Positions 48,336 to 60,320 are shown, counted from the stretch's first letter. The stretch is 64,000 nt of DNA from Zoroaster sp. YZ-2022 (GCA_029582265.1 CM055822.1:44503936-44567935), one strand, 5' to 3'. The notes: generated from the letters alone by a model not told the origin. Numbers and translations are program-made.

Positions 48336-48739
48336 AGTTGTTTAAAAATGAGTTCTAGAGAAAATATAAAAATATAAAACATATAAACAAAATACAGCAA
48401 CGAAGTATGCAAGAAGAGATTATTTACATTGTAGTCCGAATAATATCGGATCTCAATTTCCCATATGATTTACAGAAAGTATCAAATAATGAATGAATTA
48501 TATCAGCATTTTCTATATTACAGAATATACTTGAGGTGCTCCCAAGTGTGAGATGATATTTAACATCTAAGCTGCCGGATATAAAAAGCTCCCATATATC
48601 ATAATATTCATTTGACATAAGACATAACACTGTAATTAAACACTGTAATTAAACACAGCCAGAATAGTCCCATGAAACCAGAAACTTAAACAAGATCTGC
48701 CTACTCTATGCATTATGAGTAATACCAGAAGTTTATTAC

Positions 48740-48867
48740 CTATAACATTAAGTCTAGCTCTTGGCGGTGCATAGTCTTCACGGTTTTTCCCAATACGTTG
48801 AAGCCGTAATTTTGTCATCTGGGATGTCACCATTCTCCATACCAAGAGGTGTCTCAATCGAGGCAAC
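48740..48867 (-). pseudogene. F5/8C (discoidin) exon, frameshifted copy
   Basis: Preceded by TCCTTTTGATGTAG and followed by donor ATAG|GTAATA. It encodes PLGMENGDIPDDKITASTYW and a following PPRARLN, the start of a coagulation factor 5/8 type C domain. At 128 nt it is two bases longer than the intact relative at 63280-63155, with one extra base after the first cysteine codon and one after TASTYW, so the frame is lost. Flanking intronic sequence is also shared (from about 48640). Its entry phase fits the signal exon at 50763-50538, suggesting the two belong together. Confidence 0.8.
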
Positions 48868-48929
48868 CTACATCAAAAGGACATAACAAATCTCTTTTAT
48901 CATGTACAATGTTAGAAATGTCTGTAATT

Positions 48930-49840
48930 TACATGCACCGTAATATAAATCACCGTAAAAATAACGGTCAGTATCGATGTTTTTATTATTATAACAGTAC
49001 TTTTGATATAAAAAGTACAATATATGAACAATACTTACATTTCAATAATAAAATGACGGGATTTTACGGTGATTTTACAGGGATAAATCGACATTGCGTT
49101 ATTTTACGTTCGTGTTCGTAGGCCTAATGTCAGAAAATATAACTTGTTTTTTACGGGTCACCTTATTCTACATAAAAAATTTCCGTAATTTTACGGCGAA
49201 AAGTTCCTAAATTCTACGGTGAATTACCGTAATCATCCCTTTCTCAGTGTTTTACGGACGAAACCCGTATTATGGCCGCTCCCATTGCACTCTGGGATAT
49301 ATCCAATATGTAAATGATCTGACCTTAGTTTGACATAGCTTTGCGCTCGAATCATTTCCAAGGTTTAAATATGTGAAAATGGGTGATTTTAGGCCATTTT
49401 CAAATAATTTACTGTTAATTTTATGATTAAAAAGGTAATATTTTGATGTTCTCTTCTATGTTGATGTAAAAAAGTACATTCAAAATTTTAAATATTTAAA
49501 TATACATTATAATTGCATGCCACTATGACTAAAAAGAGTTTCGAAAAGACGTTAACTGCTGTTTCATATACGGTACCCGTAAAAATACGTACATATTTTA
49601 CGTAAAATAACGGAAAGTTTCAGTAAAAAGTACGGTAACCGTCATTTCGCAGGCAGTAACTAACAGTAATTTTACGGTATTTTGTTGGCAACCTGGCTGC
49701 CAGGTATTTCACCGTAAATTTTACGGGAATTTTTTTTACAGTGTGTGTCTGTAAATTTACATCACGGTTGACAACTGGCGTCCAAACTGCCAGTATTATC
49801 ACTATAATTTTACGTTTTTTTTCTTCTAACAGTGTAAGTG
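48930..49840. mobile_element. ACGGTAAAAT-rich MITE region
   Basis: Dense TTTTACGG / CCGTAAAA motifs on both strands, a run GTAATTTTACGGTATTTTGT with TGGCAACCTGGCTGCCAGGT, and a terminus-like TTTTTTTTACAGTGTG near 49743. This matches a common animal MITE type ending ACTGTAAAAA. Exact borders were not resolved. Confidence 0.55.
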
Positions 49841-49849
49841 CACTATAGG

Positions 49850-50537
49850 TTCACAATATGGGTATACATTGAATAGGCCTACAAATATACAAACCATTTT
49901 TAGTTTTGCTGGTGACAGTCCCGTTATGTTTTACCTATACAAAGACAGGGGCGTAATTACCGATAGAGTGAGACAAATTGAGGCAAATGGGTGAGAACAT
50001 TGAGAATGGGGGTAGTTGAGCGCACTCCCCTCAATACAAGAGAGAATAGGCTATCGTTTTGATGGAAACTTACACCTGGAGACCGCACTATTAAAATAAA
50101 TGTGTTCGCAAAGGCTTTGAATATATAAAATAACTACCCGGTACCTTATCTCAAGAATTATATAATTTCTACACTTGTTAGGGAAGAAACCCTTATTCAA
50201 ACTTGATTTCTTAAATTGAACAGGAAAATACGGTTCGTACCATTTCTACTGTGATGCACGAGTAAAGATGCACCCATTCCGTATCTATGCAGGAATTAAA
50301 AACCTTATTGCGATCGAGGTTGAAAACATGTCAGGGGTCGTTCATTTCCCGTTATTATAAAGTGCTTAAAACGGGTTATTTTTTAAAACCCCAATCCTTC
50401 ACTTTCAAAGGTGTACGCAGTAATATTTTATCATTATTTTGAAAATTCTGATATAACGGTATTGCGTATACCTGCGTACGTTTGTACCCCTTTGAAAAAA
50501 AGACGAACATAAAAATGAGTCTAAACTTTGACTTTAC
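49850..50537. other. no gene recognised
   Basis: AT-rich sequence downstream of the donor of the 50763 exon; presumably intron. Confidence 0.4.
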
Positions 50538-50763
50538 CATGTTCATTAATGATCCTAGTAGTCAGGTCCGAGACTGCCAATTGCAGCTGCTCCAACTGGC
50601 TTCTCATGTCGCCTCGCTCTCCACAAACAGGCGTGTTGACTGTTACGACAACATTCGCAGAATCGCCGCAGTGTTCAGTGGTACTCACAGTATAGAATTC
50701 AGATATGCCAATAACCAAGGCTAGAAAGAACAATAGCACCAAGTTGAGATGTGACGACCCCAT
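50538..50763 (-). CDS. Exon 1 of a secreted protein: signal peptide plus heptad segment
   Basis: ATG at 50763 sits in a good context (AAAATGGGG). It is preferred to an upstream TTG in the same frame. It encodes MGSSHLNLVLLFFLALVIGI, a clear signal peptide, then a short region with two cysteines (EHCGDSANVV and PVCGERG) and a leucine-heptad stretch RSQLEQLQLAVSDLTTRIIN that could form a coiled coil. Donor CATG|GTAAAG at 50538 leaves phase 1. A TATA box lies 93 bp upstream. The discoidin-type exon at 48867 is in matching phase. A lectin-like or adhesion protein is plausible but unproven. Confidence 0.7.
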
Positions 50764-50855
50764 TTTTGACAAATTCACGACAACCAATGCTTGAGATTAT
50801 TCTTGGATGGTTCGCAGAAAAGTTACGGAATGATTGAAAAAATGAAATGCCGAGA

Positions 50856-50863
50856 TATTTATA
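50856..50863 (-). promoter_or_regulatory. TATA box for the 50763 gene
   Basis: TATAAATA on the minus strand (TTGTATAAATATCTCGGC). The expected start about 25-30 bp downstream (about 50830) gives a ~65-nt 5' UTR before the ATG at 50763. Confidence 0.65.
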
Positions 50864-51407
50864 CAATTTCAAATGTACAATAGATACGCCACTTTATTAT
50901 TTCTATACACAAACCATCACTGCTAATGGTTCATGTATAAATAAAATGTCACTGCAATGATTGTCCAATCAGAATGGATGTGAAAAGCCAGCGATGTTTT
51001 GTACGGAAAACAGCACGTGGTTCATCACTGTAATTGATTAACGATATATCACTCGTGTTTGACTAAGACGACTCACAAAATTAAATCTATAAAGCGAACG
51101 AATTTTGAAACATAATATTTCAATTTCAATTCAATTCAATTCAATATCATGTTTATTTGTTGTTATACGAAAAAACCCCACACAATTTGGATATCGGAAA
51201 CTGTGAATAAAAGCGATATCTCAAACGCGCTTGAATTTGATTGACAGCCTTCTGCAGGTTGCATTATTGTGTGGTCATATGCAACCCAAGGACTAAAACG
51301 AGGGGTCCTGCAGCCCGCCTTTTATTAATTTGGTCCTAATCCTCGATGGATTTTTTTCGTTCAAAGTCTCAAATGAAAGCTTATAACTTTCTTAACCCCA
51401 GAAAAAT

Positions 51408-51456
51408 CTGGTAAATCTACCTTTACCATCGAATTTGCCCAAACACAGACATAGTG
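51408..51456. repeat. satellite 5' flank, copy 1
   Basis: CTGGTAAATCTACCTTTACC and ATTTGCCCAAACACAGACAT directly precede the first 44-bp units. The same sequence precedes the second sub-array at 53459. Confidence 0.85.
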
Positions 51457-53194
51457 GCATAGATAGATGCTTTCATCGGTTCAAACTAGCATACAGGGTG
51501 ACACAGATAGATGCTTTCATTGGTCCAAACTAGCATACAGGGTGTCATAGATAGATGCTTTCATTGGTTCAAACTAGCATACAGGGTGACATAGATAGAT
51601 GCTTTCATTGGTTCAAACTAGCATACAGGGTGACATAGATAGATGCTTTCATTGGTTCAAACTAGCATACATGGTGTCATAGATAGATGCTTTCATTGGT
51701 TCAAACTAGCATACAGGGTGTCATAGATAGATGCTTTCATTGGTTCAAACTAGCATACATGGTGTCATAGATAGATGCTTTCATTGGTTCAAACTAGCAT
51801 ACAGGGTGACATAGATAGATGCTTTCATTGGTTCAAACTAGCATACATGGTGTCATAGATAGATGCCTTCATTGGTTCAAACTAGCATACAGGGTGACAT
51901 AGATAGTTGCTTTCATCGGTTCAAAGTAGCATACATGGTGTCATAGATAGATGCTTTCATTGGTTCAAACTAGCATACAGGGTGACATAGATAGATGCTT
52001 TCATTGGTTCAAACTAGCATACAGGGTGTCATAGATAGATGCTTTCATTGGTTCAAACTAGCATACATGGTGTCATAGATAGATGCTTTCATTGGTTCAA
52101 ACTAGCATACAGGGTGACATAGATAGATGCTTTCATTGGTTCAAACTAGCATACAGGGTGGCATAGATAGATGCTTTCATTGGTTCAAACTAGCATACAG
52201 GGTGTCATAGATAGTTGCTTTCATTGGTCCAAACTAGCATACAAGGTGTCATAGATAGTTGCTTTCATTGGTTCAAACTAGCATACAGGGTGACACAGAT
52301 AGATGCTTTCATTGGTCCAAACTAGCATACAGGGTGTCATAGATAGATGCTTTCATTGGTTCAAACTAGCATACAGGGTGACACAGATAGATGCTTTCAT
52401 TGGTCCAAACTAGCATACAGGGTGTCATAGATAGATGCTTTCATTGGTTCAAACTAGCATACAGGGTGACATAGATAGATGCTTTCATTGGTTCAAACTA
52501 GCATACAGGGTGTCATAGATAGATGCTTTCATTGGTTCAAACTAGCATACATGGTGTCATAGATAGATGCTTTCATTGGTTCAAACTAGCATACAGGGTG
52601 ACATAGATAGATGCTTTCATTGGTTCAAACTAGCATACATGGTGTCATAGATAGATGCTTTCATTGGTTCAAACTAGCATACAGGGTGTCATAGATAGTT
52701 GTTTTCACTGGTTCAAACTAGCATACAGGGTGGCATAGATAGATGCTTTCATTGGTTCAAACTAGCATACAGGGTGTCATAGATAGTTGCTTTCATTGGT
52801 TCAAACTAGCATACATGGTGTCATAGATAGATGCTTTCATTGGTTCAAACTAGCATACAGGGTGACATAGATAGTTGCTTTCATTGGGTCAAACTAGCAT
52901 ACATGGTGTCATAGATAGATGCTTTCATTGGTTCAAACTAGCATACAGGGTGACATAGATAGTTGCTTTCATTGGTTCAAACTAGCATACATGGTGTCAT
53001 AGATAGATGCTTTCATTGGTTCAAACTAGCATACAGGGTGACATAGATAGATGCTTTCATTGGTTCAAACTAGCATACATGGTGTCATAGATAGATGCTT
53101 TCATTGGTTCAAACTAGCATACAGGGTGTCATAGATAGATGCTTTCATTGGTTCAAACTAGCATACAGGGTGACATAGATAGTTGCAGTTGTTT

Positions 53195-53427
53195 CTTCTC
53201 ACTCTCTATGTTTGTGGAGAGGGTGAGCAGAGGCCCCTGGATCTGCCACTGGATGCCAGCATAAAATGAAACATGATACAGAAAATGTACCATGTGTGGT
53301 TTCCTGTAATGTAAACAAATAGGGTCGAAACGGAAAAACAAACACATAAAATAAAAACAAACATATCTTCACTTTCCTTTTTTCCAGATCACAAGGAAAG
53401 TGAAGCACAAAATTGCGAATAGAAACC
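53195..53427. repeat. satellite 3' flank, copy 1
   Basis: CTTCTCACTCTCTATGTTTG through AGATCACAAGGAAAGTGAAG matches 58361-58566 in the same orientation and lies between two satellite blocks. Confidence 0.88.
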
Positions 53428-53458
53428 ATATCCTTCCTCACTTTCCTTTGTTCCTGAG

Positions 53459-53506
53459 CTGGTAAATCTACCTTTATCATCAAATTTGCCCAAACACAGA
53501 CATAGT
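53459..53506. repeat. satellite 5' flank, copy 2
   Basis: CTGGTAAATCTACCTTTATC and AATTTGCCCAAACACAGACA repeat the sequence at 51408-51456 immediately before the second satellite block. Confidence 0.88.
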
Positions 53507-56308
53507 TGCACAGATAGTTGCTTTCGTTGGTTAAAACTAGCATACAGGGTGTCATAGATAGTTGCTTTCATTGGTTCAAACTAGCATACAGGGTGACATA
53601 GATAGATGCTTTCATTGGTTCAAACTAGCATACAGGGTGACATAGATAGTTGCTTTCATTGGTTCAAACAAGCATACAGGGTGACATAGATAGATGCTTT
53701 CATTGGTTCAAACTAGCATACAGGGTGTCATAGATAGTTGCTTTCAATGGTTCAAACTAGCATACATGGTGACATAGATAGTTGCTTTCATTGGTTCAAA
53801 CTAGCATACAGGGTGACATAGATAGATGCTTTCATTGGTTCAAACTAGCATACAGGGTGTCATAGATAGTTGCTTTCTTTGGTTCAAACTAGCATACAGG
53901 GTGACATAGATAGATGCTTTCATTGGTTCAAACTAGCATACAGGGTGTCATCGATAGTTGCTTTCATTGGTTCAAACTAGCATACAGGGTGTCATAGATA
54001 GTTGCTTTCTTTGGTTCAAACTAGCATACAGGGTGACATAGATAGATGCTTTCATTGGTTCAAACTAGCATACAGGGTGACATAGATAGTTGCTTTCATT
54101 GGTTCAAACTAGCATACAGGGTGTCATCGATAGTTGCTTTCATCGGTTCAAACTATAGCATACATGGTGTCATAGATAGCTGCTTTCAGTGGTTCAAACT
54201 AGCATACAGGGTGTCATAGATAGATGCTTTCATTGGTTCAAACTAGCATACAGGGTGGCATAGATAGATGCTTTCATTGGTTCAAACTAGCATACAGGGT
54301 GGCATAGATAGATGCTTTCATTGGTTCAAACTAGCATACAGGGTGTCATAGATAGATGCTTTCATTGGTTCAAACTAGCATACAGGGTGGCATAGATAGA
54401 TGCTTTCATTGGTTCAAACTAGCATACAGGGTGACATAGATAGTTGCTTTCATTGGTTCAAACTAGCATACAGGGTGGCATAGATAGATGCTTTCATTGG
54501 TTCAAACTAGCATACAGGGTGTCATAGATAGATGCTTTCATTGGTTCAAACTAGCATACATGGTGACATAGATAGATGCTTTCATTGGTTCAAACTAGCA
54601 TACAGGGTGACATAGATAGATGCTTTCATTGGTTCAAACTAGCATACATGGTGACATAGATAGATGCTTTCATTGGTTCAAACTAGCATACAGGGTGACA
54701 TAGATAGATGCTTTCATTGGTTCAAACTAGCATACATGGTGACATAGATAGATGCTTTCATTGGTTCAAACTAGCATACAGGGTGGCATAGATAGATGCT
54801 TTCATTGGTTCAAACTAGCATACATGGTGTCATAGATAGATGCTTTCATTGGTTCAAACTAGCATACAGGGTGACATAGATAGATGCTTTCATTGGTTCA
54901 AACTAGCATACAGGGTGACATAGATAGTTGCTTTCATTGGTTCAAACTAGCATACAGGGTGACATAGATAGTTGCTTTCATTGGTTCAAACTAGCATACA
55001 TGGTGTCATAGATAGTTGCTTTCATTGGTTCAAACTAGCATACAGGGTGACATAGATAGATGCTCTCATTGGTTCAAACTAGCATACAGGGTGTCATAGA
55101 TAGATGCTTTCATTGGTCCAAACTAGCATACATGGTGACATAGATAGTTGCTTTCATTGGTTCAAACTAGCATACAGGGTGACATAGATAGATGCTCTCA
55201 TTGGTTCAAACTAGCATACAGGGTGTCATAGATAGATGCTTTCATTGGTCCAAACTAGCATACAGGGTGACATAGATAGTTGCTTTCATTGGTTCAAACT
55301 AGCATACAGGGTGACATAGATAGTTGCTTTCATTGGTTCAAACTAGCATACAGGGTGACATAGATTGTTGCTTTCATTGGTTCAAACTAGCATACATGGT
55401 GTCATAGATAGTTGCTTTCATTGGTTCAAACTAGCATACAGGGTGACATAGATAGATGCTTTCATTGGTTCAAACTAGCATACAGGGTGTCATAGATAGT
55501 TGCTTTCATTGGTTCAAACTAGCATACAGGGTGACATAGATAGTTGCTTTCATTGGTTCAAACTAGCATACAGGGTGACATAGATAGATGCTTTCATTGG
55601 TTCAAACTAGCATACAGGGTGTCATAGATAGATGCTTTCATTGGTTCAAACTAGCATACAGGGTGTCATAGATAGATGCTTTCATTGGCCCAAACTAGCA
55701 TACAGGGTGACATAGATAGTTGCTTTCATCTGTTCAAATTAGCATACATGGTGTCATAGATAGTTGCTTTCATTGGTTCAAACTAGCATACAGGGTGACA
55801 TAGATAGTTGCTTTCATCGGTTCAAACTAGCATACAGGGTGTCATAGATAGTTGCTTTCATTGGTTCAAACTAGCATACAGGGTGATTAGATAGTTGCTT
55901 TCATTGGTCCAAACTAGCATACATGGTGACATAGATAGATGCTTTCATTGGTTCAAACTAGCATACAGGGTGGCATAGATAGATGCTTTCATTGGTACAA
56001 ACTAGCATACAGGGTGACATAGATAGTTGTTTTCACTGGTTCAAACTAGCATACAGGGTGTCATAGATAGTTGTTTTCACTGGATCAAACTAGCATACAG
56101 GGTGTCATAGATAGTTGCTTTCATTGGTTCAAACTAGCATACAGGGTGTCATAGATAGATGCCTTCATTGGTTCAAACTAGCATACAGGGTGTCATAGAT
56201 AGTTGCTTTCATTGGTTCAAACTAGCATACAGGGTGACATAGATAGTTGCTTTCATTGGTTCAAACTAGCATACAGGGTGACATAGATAGATGCTTTCAT
56301 TGGTTCAA

Positions 56309-56665
56309 TAATAATAATAATAATGTGTGGATTTATATAGCGCACGTATCCACCAACTAAGTGGTGCTCAAGGCGCATTATATTATTATCCCTGCTCATA
56401 AGGCTCATCAGGCTCATAAATCATTCCTGAAACAATCTCAGCTCCCTGGGGAGTATACAGCTCAATTGCTGCCATTTCTAGCGCATAGAGAGCAAACCAA
56501 CTCTGCCTTCACAGGTACCCATTTAACCCCTGGGTGGAGAGAAGCAATTATGATTAAGTGTCTTGCTCAAGGACACAAGTGTCACGGCCGTGATTCGAAC
56601 CCACATTATGTTGCTTACACCAGAACTTGAATCCGGTAAGCTAGACCGCTCGGCCACGACACCCC
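56309..56665 (-). mobile_element. tRNA-derived SINE, copy 2 (complete) inside the satellite
   Basis: Read on the minus strand it starts with a tRNA-like head: A box GTGGCCGAGCGGTCTAG, a long arm, and B box GGGTTCGAATCACGG (about 56590-56605). A core with GTGTCCTTGAGCAAGACACT and CTCCCCAGGGAGCTGAG follows, and it ends in a TATTAT-type tail at 56309-56326. It interrupts a satellite unit, so it inserted after the array formed. Confidence 0.88.
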
Positions 56666-57148
56666 ATACAGGGTGCCATAGATAGATGCTTTCATTGGTC
56701 CAAACTAGCATACAGGGTGACATAGATAGATGCTTTCATTGGTTCAAACTAGCATACAGGGTGACATAGATAAATGCTTTCATTGGTTCAAACTAGCATA
56801 CAGGGTGTCATAGATAGATGCTTTCATTGGTTCAAACTAGCATGCAGGGTGTCATAGATAGATGCTTTCATTGGTTCAAACTGGCATACAGAGTGGCATA
56901 GATAGATGCTTTCACTGGTTCAAACTAGCATACAGGGTGGCATAGATAGATGCTTTCGTTGGTTCAAACTAGCATACAGTGTGACATAGATAGATGCTTT
57001 CATTGGTTCAAACTAGCATACAGGGTGACATAGATAGATGCTTTCATTGGTTCAAACTAGCATACAGGGTGTCATAGATAGATGCTTTCATTGGTTCAAA
57101 CTAGCATACAGGGTGTCATAGATAGATGCTTTCATTGGTTCAAACTAG

Positions 57149-58237
57149 AAAATTAGAAAATTAGCCTTAAGCATTATATGGTATGTTGTTCCATGTACTT
57201 GATCAAAGTATAAACCAAAACCCGGCTTAGATCTTTGATTCGTATATAACTTAATGGGTTTCTTGTACGGGGGTCGAACCGTCATGTGATTAGACATGGG
57301 TAAAGGCTGAATGCTAGGTCAATTTGTAAAGGAAACGAGGTCGTAAAACCAAAGGAACGCTGTTTGTGGGAGAGTTTTTACGTTGCGGGTGCTGGAGGGA
57401 GTATCTCACCAGGTGGGTGTATGCCAGCAGATGGGGCCGTCTGCGTTGAGGCTGCGTGTCATGCCTAAGCCGCCGAGCTTTGAGAGGTGTCGGCGACTCC
57501 AGTTGTACTGGGTAGGGGTCCGTCAGGGTGTTTGAGACCCATGCAGAGTTTCTCCCGAGGCAACGTAAAATCTCCCGGGAACACCGGAGCCTTGGATAGA
57601 CTTTGACAAAGCCAAAGGCATTGTGAGTTGAAAATCTAATTATTTAACTTTGTAGTGTCTAAATGTTTATGCCAAATGTTTGAATACCGGTACTCTCCAG
57701 TGATATATATTTTGAATTTGGTAATGCAAGATTAAGTGATATTCTAGCAAATGAACTTGTATCAATTGTGTGTAAAGTTGATGTCCGACAAGGGGTATTA
57801 TATGTAAAATATATATATATATAAATATATTTCCAGGGGTTCCCGTAAGACTACCCTGACCATGGTGAAGCGTCCTTGGATCAGTGACTTCACGCAGGGC
57901 TGCCGATTGTGACGGGGAATGCGGGTCTACTTTTCCTGACGAGTTGTTATACAAGATGTAGGACGACGGGTCAACACTTCATTGGTCTTTATTAGTTATT
58001 AATTTTCATTGTATTAAATCAGTAATGTAAACTTAGATTGTATTAAAGTAAACTTGGAATTTAAAAATCCCGAAAAGGGTGGTAATTGGGCAGCCATTAC
58101 ACAAGTTTCGTGAATCCATTAAATAAGTTTTATAATTTATTTTAATTCCAATCTGTTTTCACTGTGTACTTTCGTCTGTGTCATGTGGTCTGTTGATATT
58201 GGTCTGAGTGGAGTGGCGCAAGGGTCTGCTCCGCGAC
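57149..58237. mobile_element. Unidentified ~1.09-kb insertion in the satellite
   Basis: Satellite stops mid-unit at 57148 (GGTTCAAACTAG) and resumes at 58238 (TGACATAGATAG), so this block is probably inserted. It has a GC-rich part (57350-57580) and an AT-rich part. No inverted ends, reverse transcriptase or tRNA-like head was seen. It could be a solo LTR or an unknown element. Confidence 0.5.
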
Positions 58238-58350
58238 AGTGACATAGATAGTTACTTTCATTGGTTCGAACTAGCATACAGGGTGACAGATAGTTGCTTT
58301 CGTTGGTTCATACAGTGCGATATAGATAGTTGCTTTTGTTGGTTCAAACC
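58238..58350. repeat. terminal satellite units, diverged
   Basis: About 2.5 diverged units (ACATAGATAGTTACTTTCAT, TTCGAACTAGCATACAGGGT), with deletions, directly before the 3' flank repeat. Confidence 0.85.
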
Positions 58351-58360
58351 AGCAGTTTAT

Positions 58361-58606
58361 CTTCTCACTCTCTATTTTTGTGGAGAGGGTGAGTAGAGGC
58401 CTCTGGATCTGTCACTGGATGCCACCGTAAAATGAAACATAATACTGAAAGTACTTGTTTGTGGTTTCATGTAATGTAAATAACTAGGGCCTAAACGGAA
58501 AAAACACATCCTCACTTTCCCTTGTTCCAGATCACAAGGAAGGTGAAGCACAAATTGCAAATAGACCAACTCCCACTGCTACATCTGGCTCTGAACTGTT
58601 ACTTAT
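58361..58606. repeat. satellite 3' flank, copy 2
   Basis: CTTCTCACTCTCTATTTTTG through GATCACAAGGAAGGTGAAGC parallels 53195-53427 and extends to CCACTGCTACATCTGG, which is shared with the inverted copy at 47430. Confidence 0.85.
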
Positions 58607-59014
58607 ATTTAAAAAATCCACCTTGAATAATGGTCTGAAGAGGGAGGGAGGTCGAGGCAGACATAGCTGTACAACTGTCTGGACCGTGAAGCCTGACACC
58701 GTGAGCGACGTAGACGAAGGCCATTACATCCATTTTCGGCCATGTCATGAATTCGTACATAAATCGGCATGGGCGTCGATCGGTGGGGAGGGTGGGGGGC
58801 GGGACATGACCCTTCACTTTTTAGAAGGGGAACACAATATAAAAAATTTCCTGCCACTTTTTGATGGTACAGAAAAATAACTAAATATGTTACCCTATCC
58901 TGACTACTGAGGAATAGGCTACCTTTTTTGGTAAAATTAATTCCACACATATTCATAATTAAAGCGCTCAGAACGCACCACATAGCTTCCAGAGTCGAAC
59001 ATTATTTTCGTAAC

Positions 59015-59160
59015 TCTGGATGCTGGGATCGCACAGAGGTGAATCTACAATCTTATACAGACTTGTTCCAGGACACTGGAACAAGAATCGACCACCCCAT
59101 TTCCCCGTCCATTGGCGTCGACTGGTTTTGTAATTGAGGCCACTTGAGTTGAGATTTATT
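59015..59160 (-). repeat. dispersed repeat, copy 2 (inverse of 11395-11545)
   Basis: See 11395-11545: AAGAATCGACCACCCCAT and TTGGCGTCGACTGGTTTTG are the shared inverted blocks. Confidence 0.65.
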
Positions 59161-59495
59161 GTTAAGTCCGTATACACTTTTGGCAAAATCCATACTTTAT
59201 AATGTGAACATTGCGGGGAGAGGGGTGAAGTCAATGGAGTACGCAGCTCCAGAAGCTTTATAGTTCTAGATGCTCTGTGATACAAATGTGCCAATGTATT
59301 AAAACATAAAACCATGAAAAAGTGTCCGAAAATATAGCAGACTTTTGTAGCAAGTGGGGAAAGATTTGGGAGGGGGATGATTGCATTGGCCTCCCCTGTC
59401 CCCCTCTATAATCATTCCCTGTGATTTCATGTCAAAGTTTCAGCTTATTAGGATGGATTCATTCTAACGAGAAAGTCAGGATATCGTTGCATCAA

Positions 59496-59532
59496 TGCAA
59501 CAAGGTCGTATAATAGTTACGACCTTGTTGCA
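59496..59532. other. perfect 15-bp hairpin
   Basis: TGCAACAAGGTCGTA and its exact complement TACGACCTTGTTGCA are separated by 7 nt. No T-run follows and no gene is adjacent. Confidence 0.8.
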
Positions 59533-60109
59533 GACATGGATTTTGCAAACCTTTAACGTATTCATAGCTTTACTCACAATAAACATTAACATATCTAAAG
59601 TCGTAATTCAAGTATTGTGCCAAATACAAAACTCTATAATAAAAAGGGTTTTAAAACACAACGTACCAACTGTGAAAAACAACGTTAAGTTTGAACATGT
59701 CTTTGTGTTAATTTATAAACACCTTTTTTATTTATGTCTCAGCTCTTAATGCCTTAATGTCTAAATTAATTAACGCACAAACATGTTTTGGTACCTGTAT
59801 AAAAAAGTACACCACAACGCTTTTTAGCTTTGGAAAATAAACACCAAAACATATCCATAAAGTGTTATCAGAAAGGTGTTTATAAGATGTTTAAATATTA
59901 ACACTTGTTTTTACAGTGCAGGTTGGGAACAAACAAATTTTAAAGTTAAATATTTCGATAAACTGTAGTCCACACTCTAATAAAAAAAGGCGTGAGTAAA
60001 CACTCTGTATAATATACACCAAATCAAGTTAGCTTTTAAATTTCCAACAAAGAAATAAATTTGTTTTGACCAAAATCAAAACCATTCACCGTCATTAGGG
60101 TTCCCCCAA

Positions 60110-60320
60110 AAAAGTCTCCGGTTTCTGGTCTCCAAGCATTTAAAAAAAACTTTTTGCTATGAAACAATGTCCAATTGCAGCAAAAAATTCTGGATCGATT
60201 GGAATTCTGCCGTGCTGTGCTTCAAACGACTTTTCACATAGGGGTGGCCGAAAAAAAAGCACGTCACCGCACCGATTTTGAAGCAGACTGATGACCAGAA
60301 ACCAGAGACTATTTTTTGGC
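60110..60320. mobile_element. GTCTCCGGTTTCTGGTC MITE, near-complete copy
   Basis: Both ends are present: AAAAGTCTCCGGTTTCTGGT and the inverse of GACCAGAAACCAGAGACTAT. The interior (ATTCTGCCGTGCTGTGCTTC, CACATAGGGG, CACCGCACCGATTTTGAAGC) is shortened relative to other copies. Confidence 0.85.

Larger units (their letters stand above)
51457..57148. repeat. 44-bp satellite array, about 115 units
   Basis: The unit reads CATAGATAGATGCTTTCATT then GGTTCAAACTAGCATACAGG and GTGA. The period is 44 bp (for example CTAGCATA at 53581 and 53625). Three blocks are seen: 51457-53184 (about 39 units), 53507-56308 (about 64) and 56666-57148 (about 11). Most variation is at a few sites: GATAGA/T, ACAG/TGG, and GTGA/T/G. 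No unit-spanning reading frame survives. Each unit contains ATTGG, an inverted CCAAT. Confidence 0.97.

Noticed and set aside
47792..48412. 206-residue open frame of unknown residues
   Set aside because: It crosses the second 500-N gap.
53153..53555. Minus-strand open frames reading ...SDRS/PLLTLSTN...
   Set aside because: They are translations of the repeated satellite 3' flank, which recurs at 58372-58569 without frame conservation.
51457..57148. CRISPR-like appearance of regular 44-bp repeats
   Set aside because: The repeats are contiguous with no unique spacers, and the context is eukaryotic; it is a satellite.
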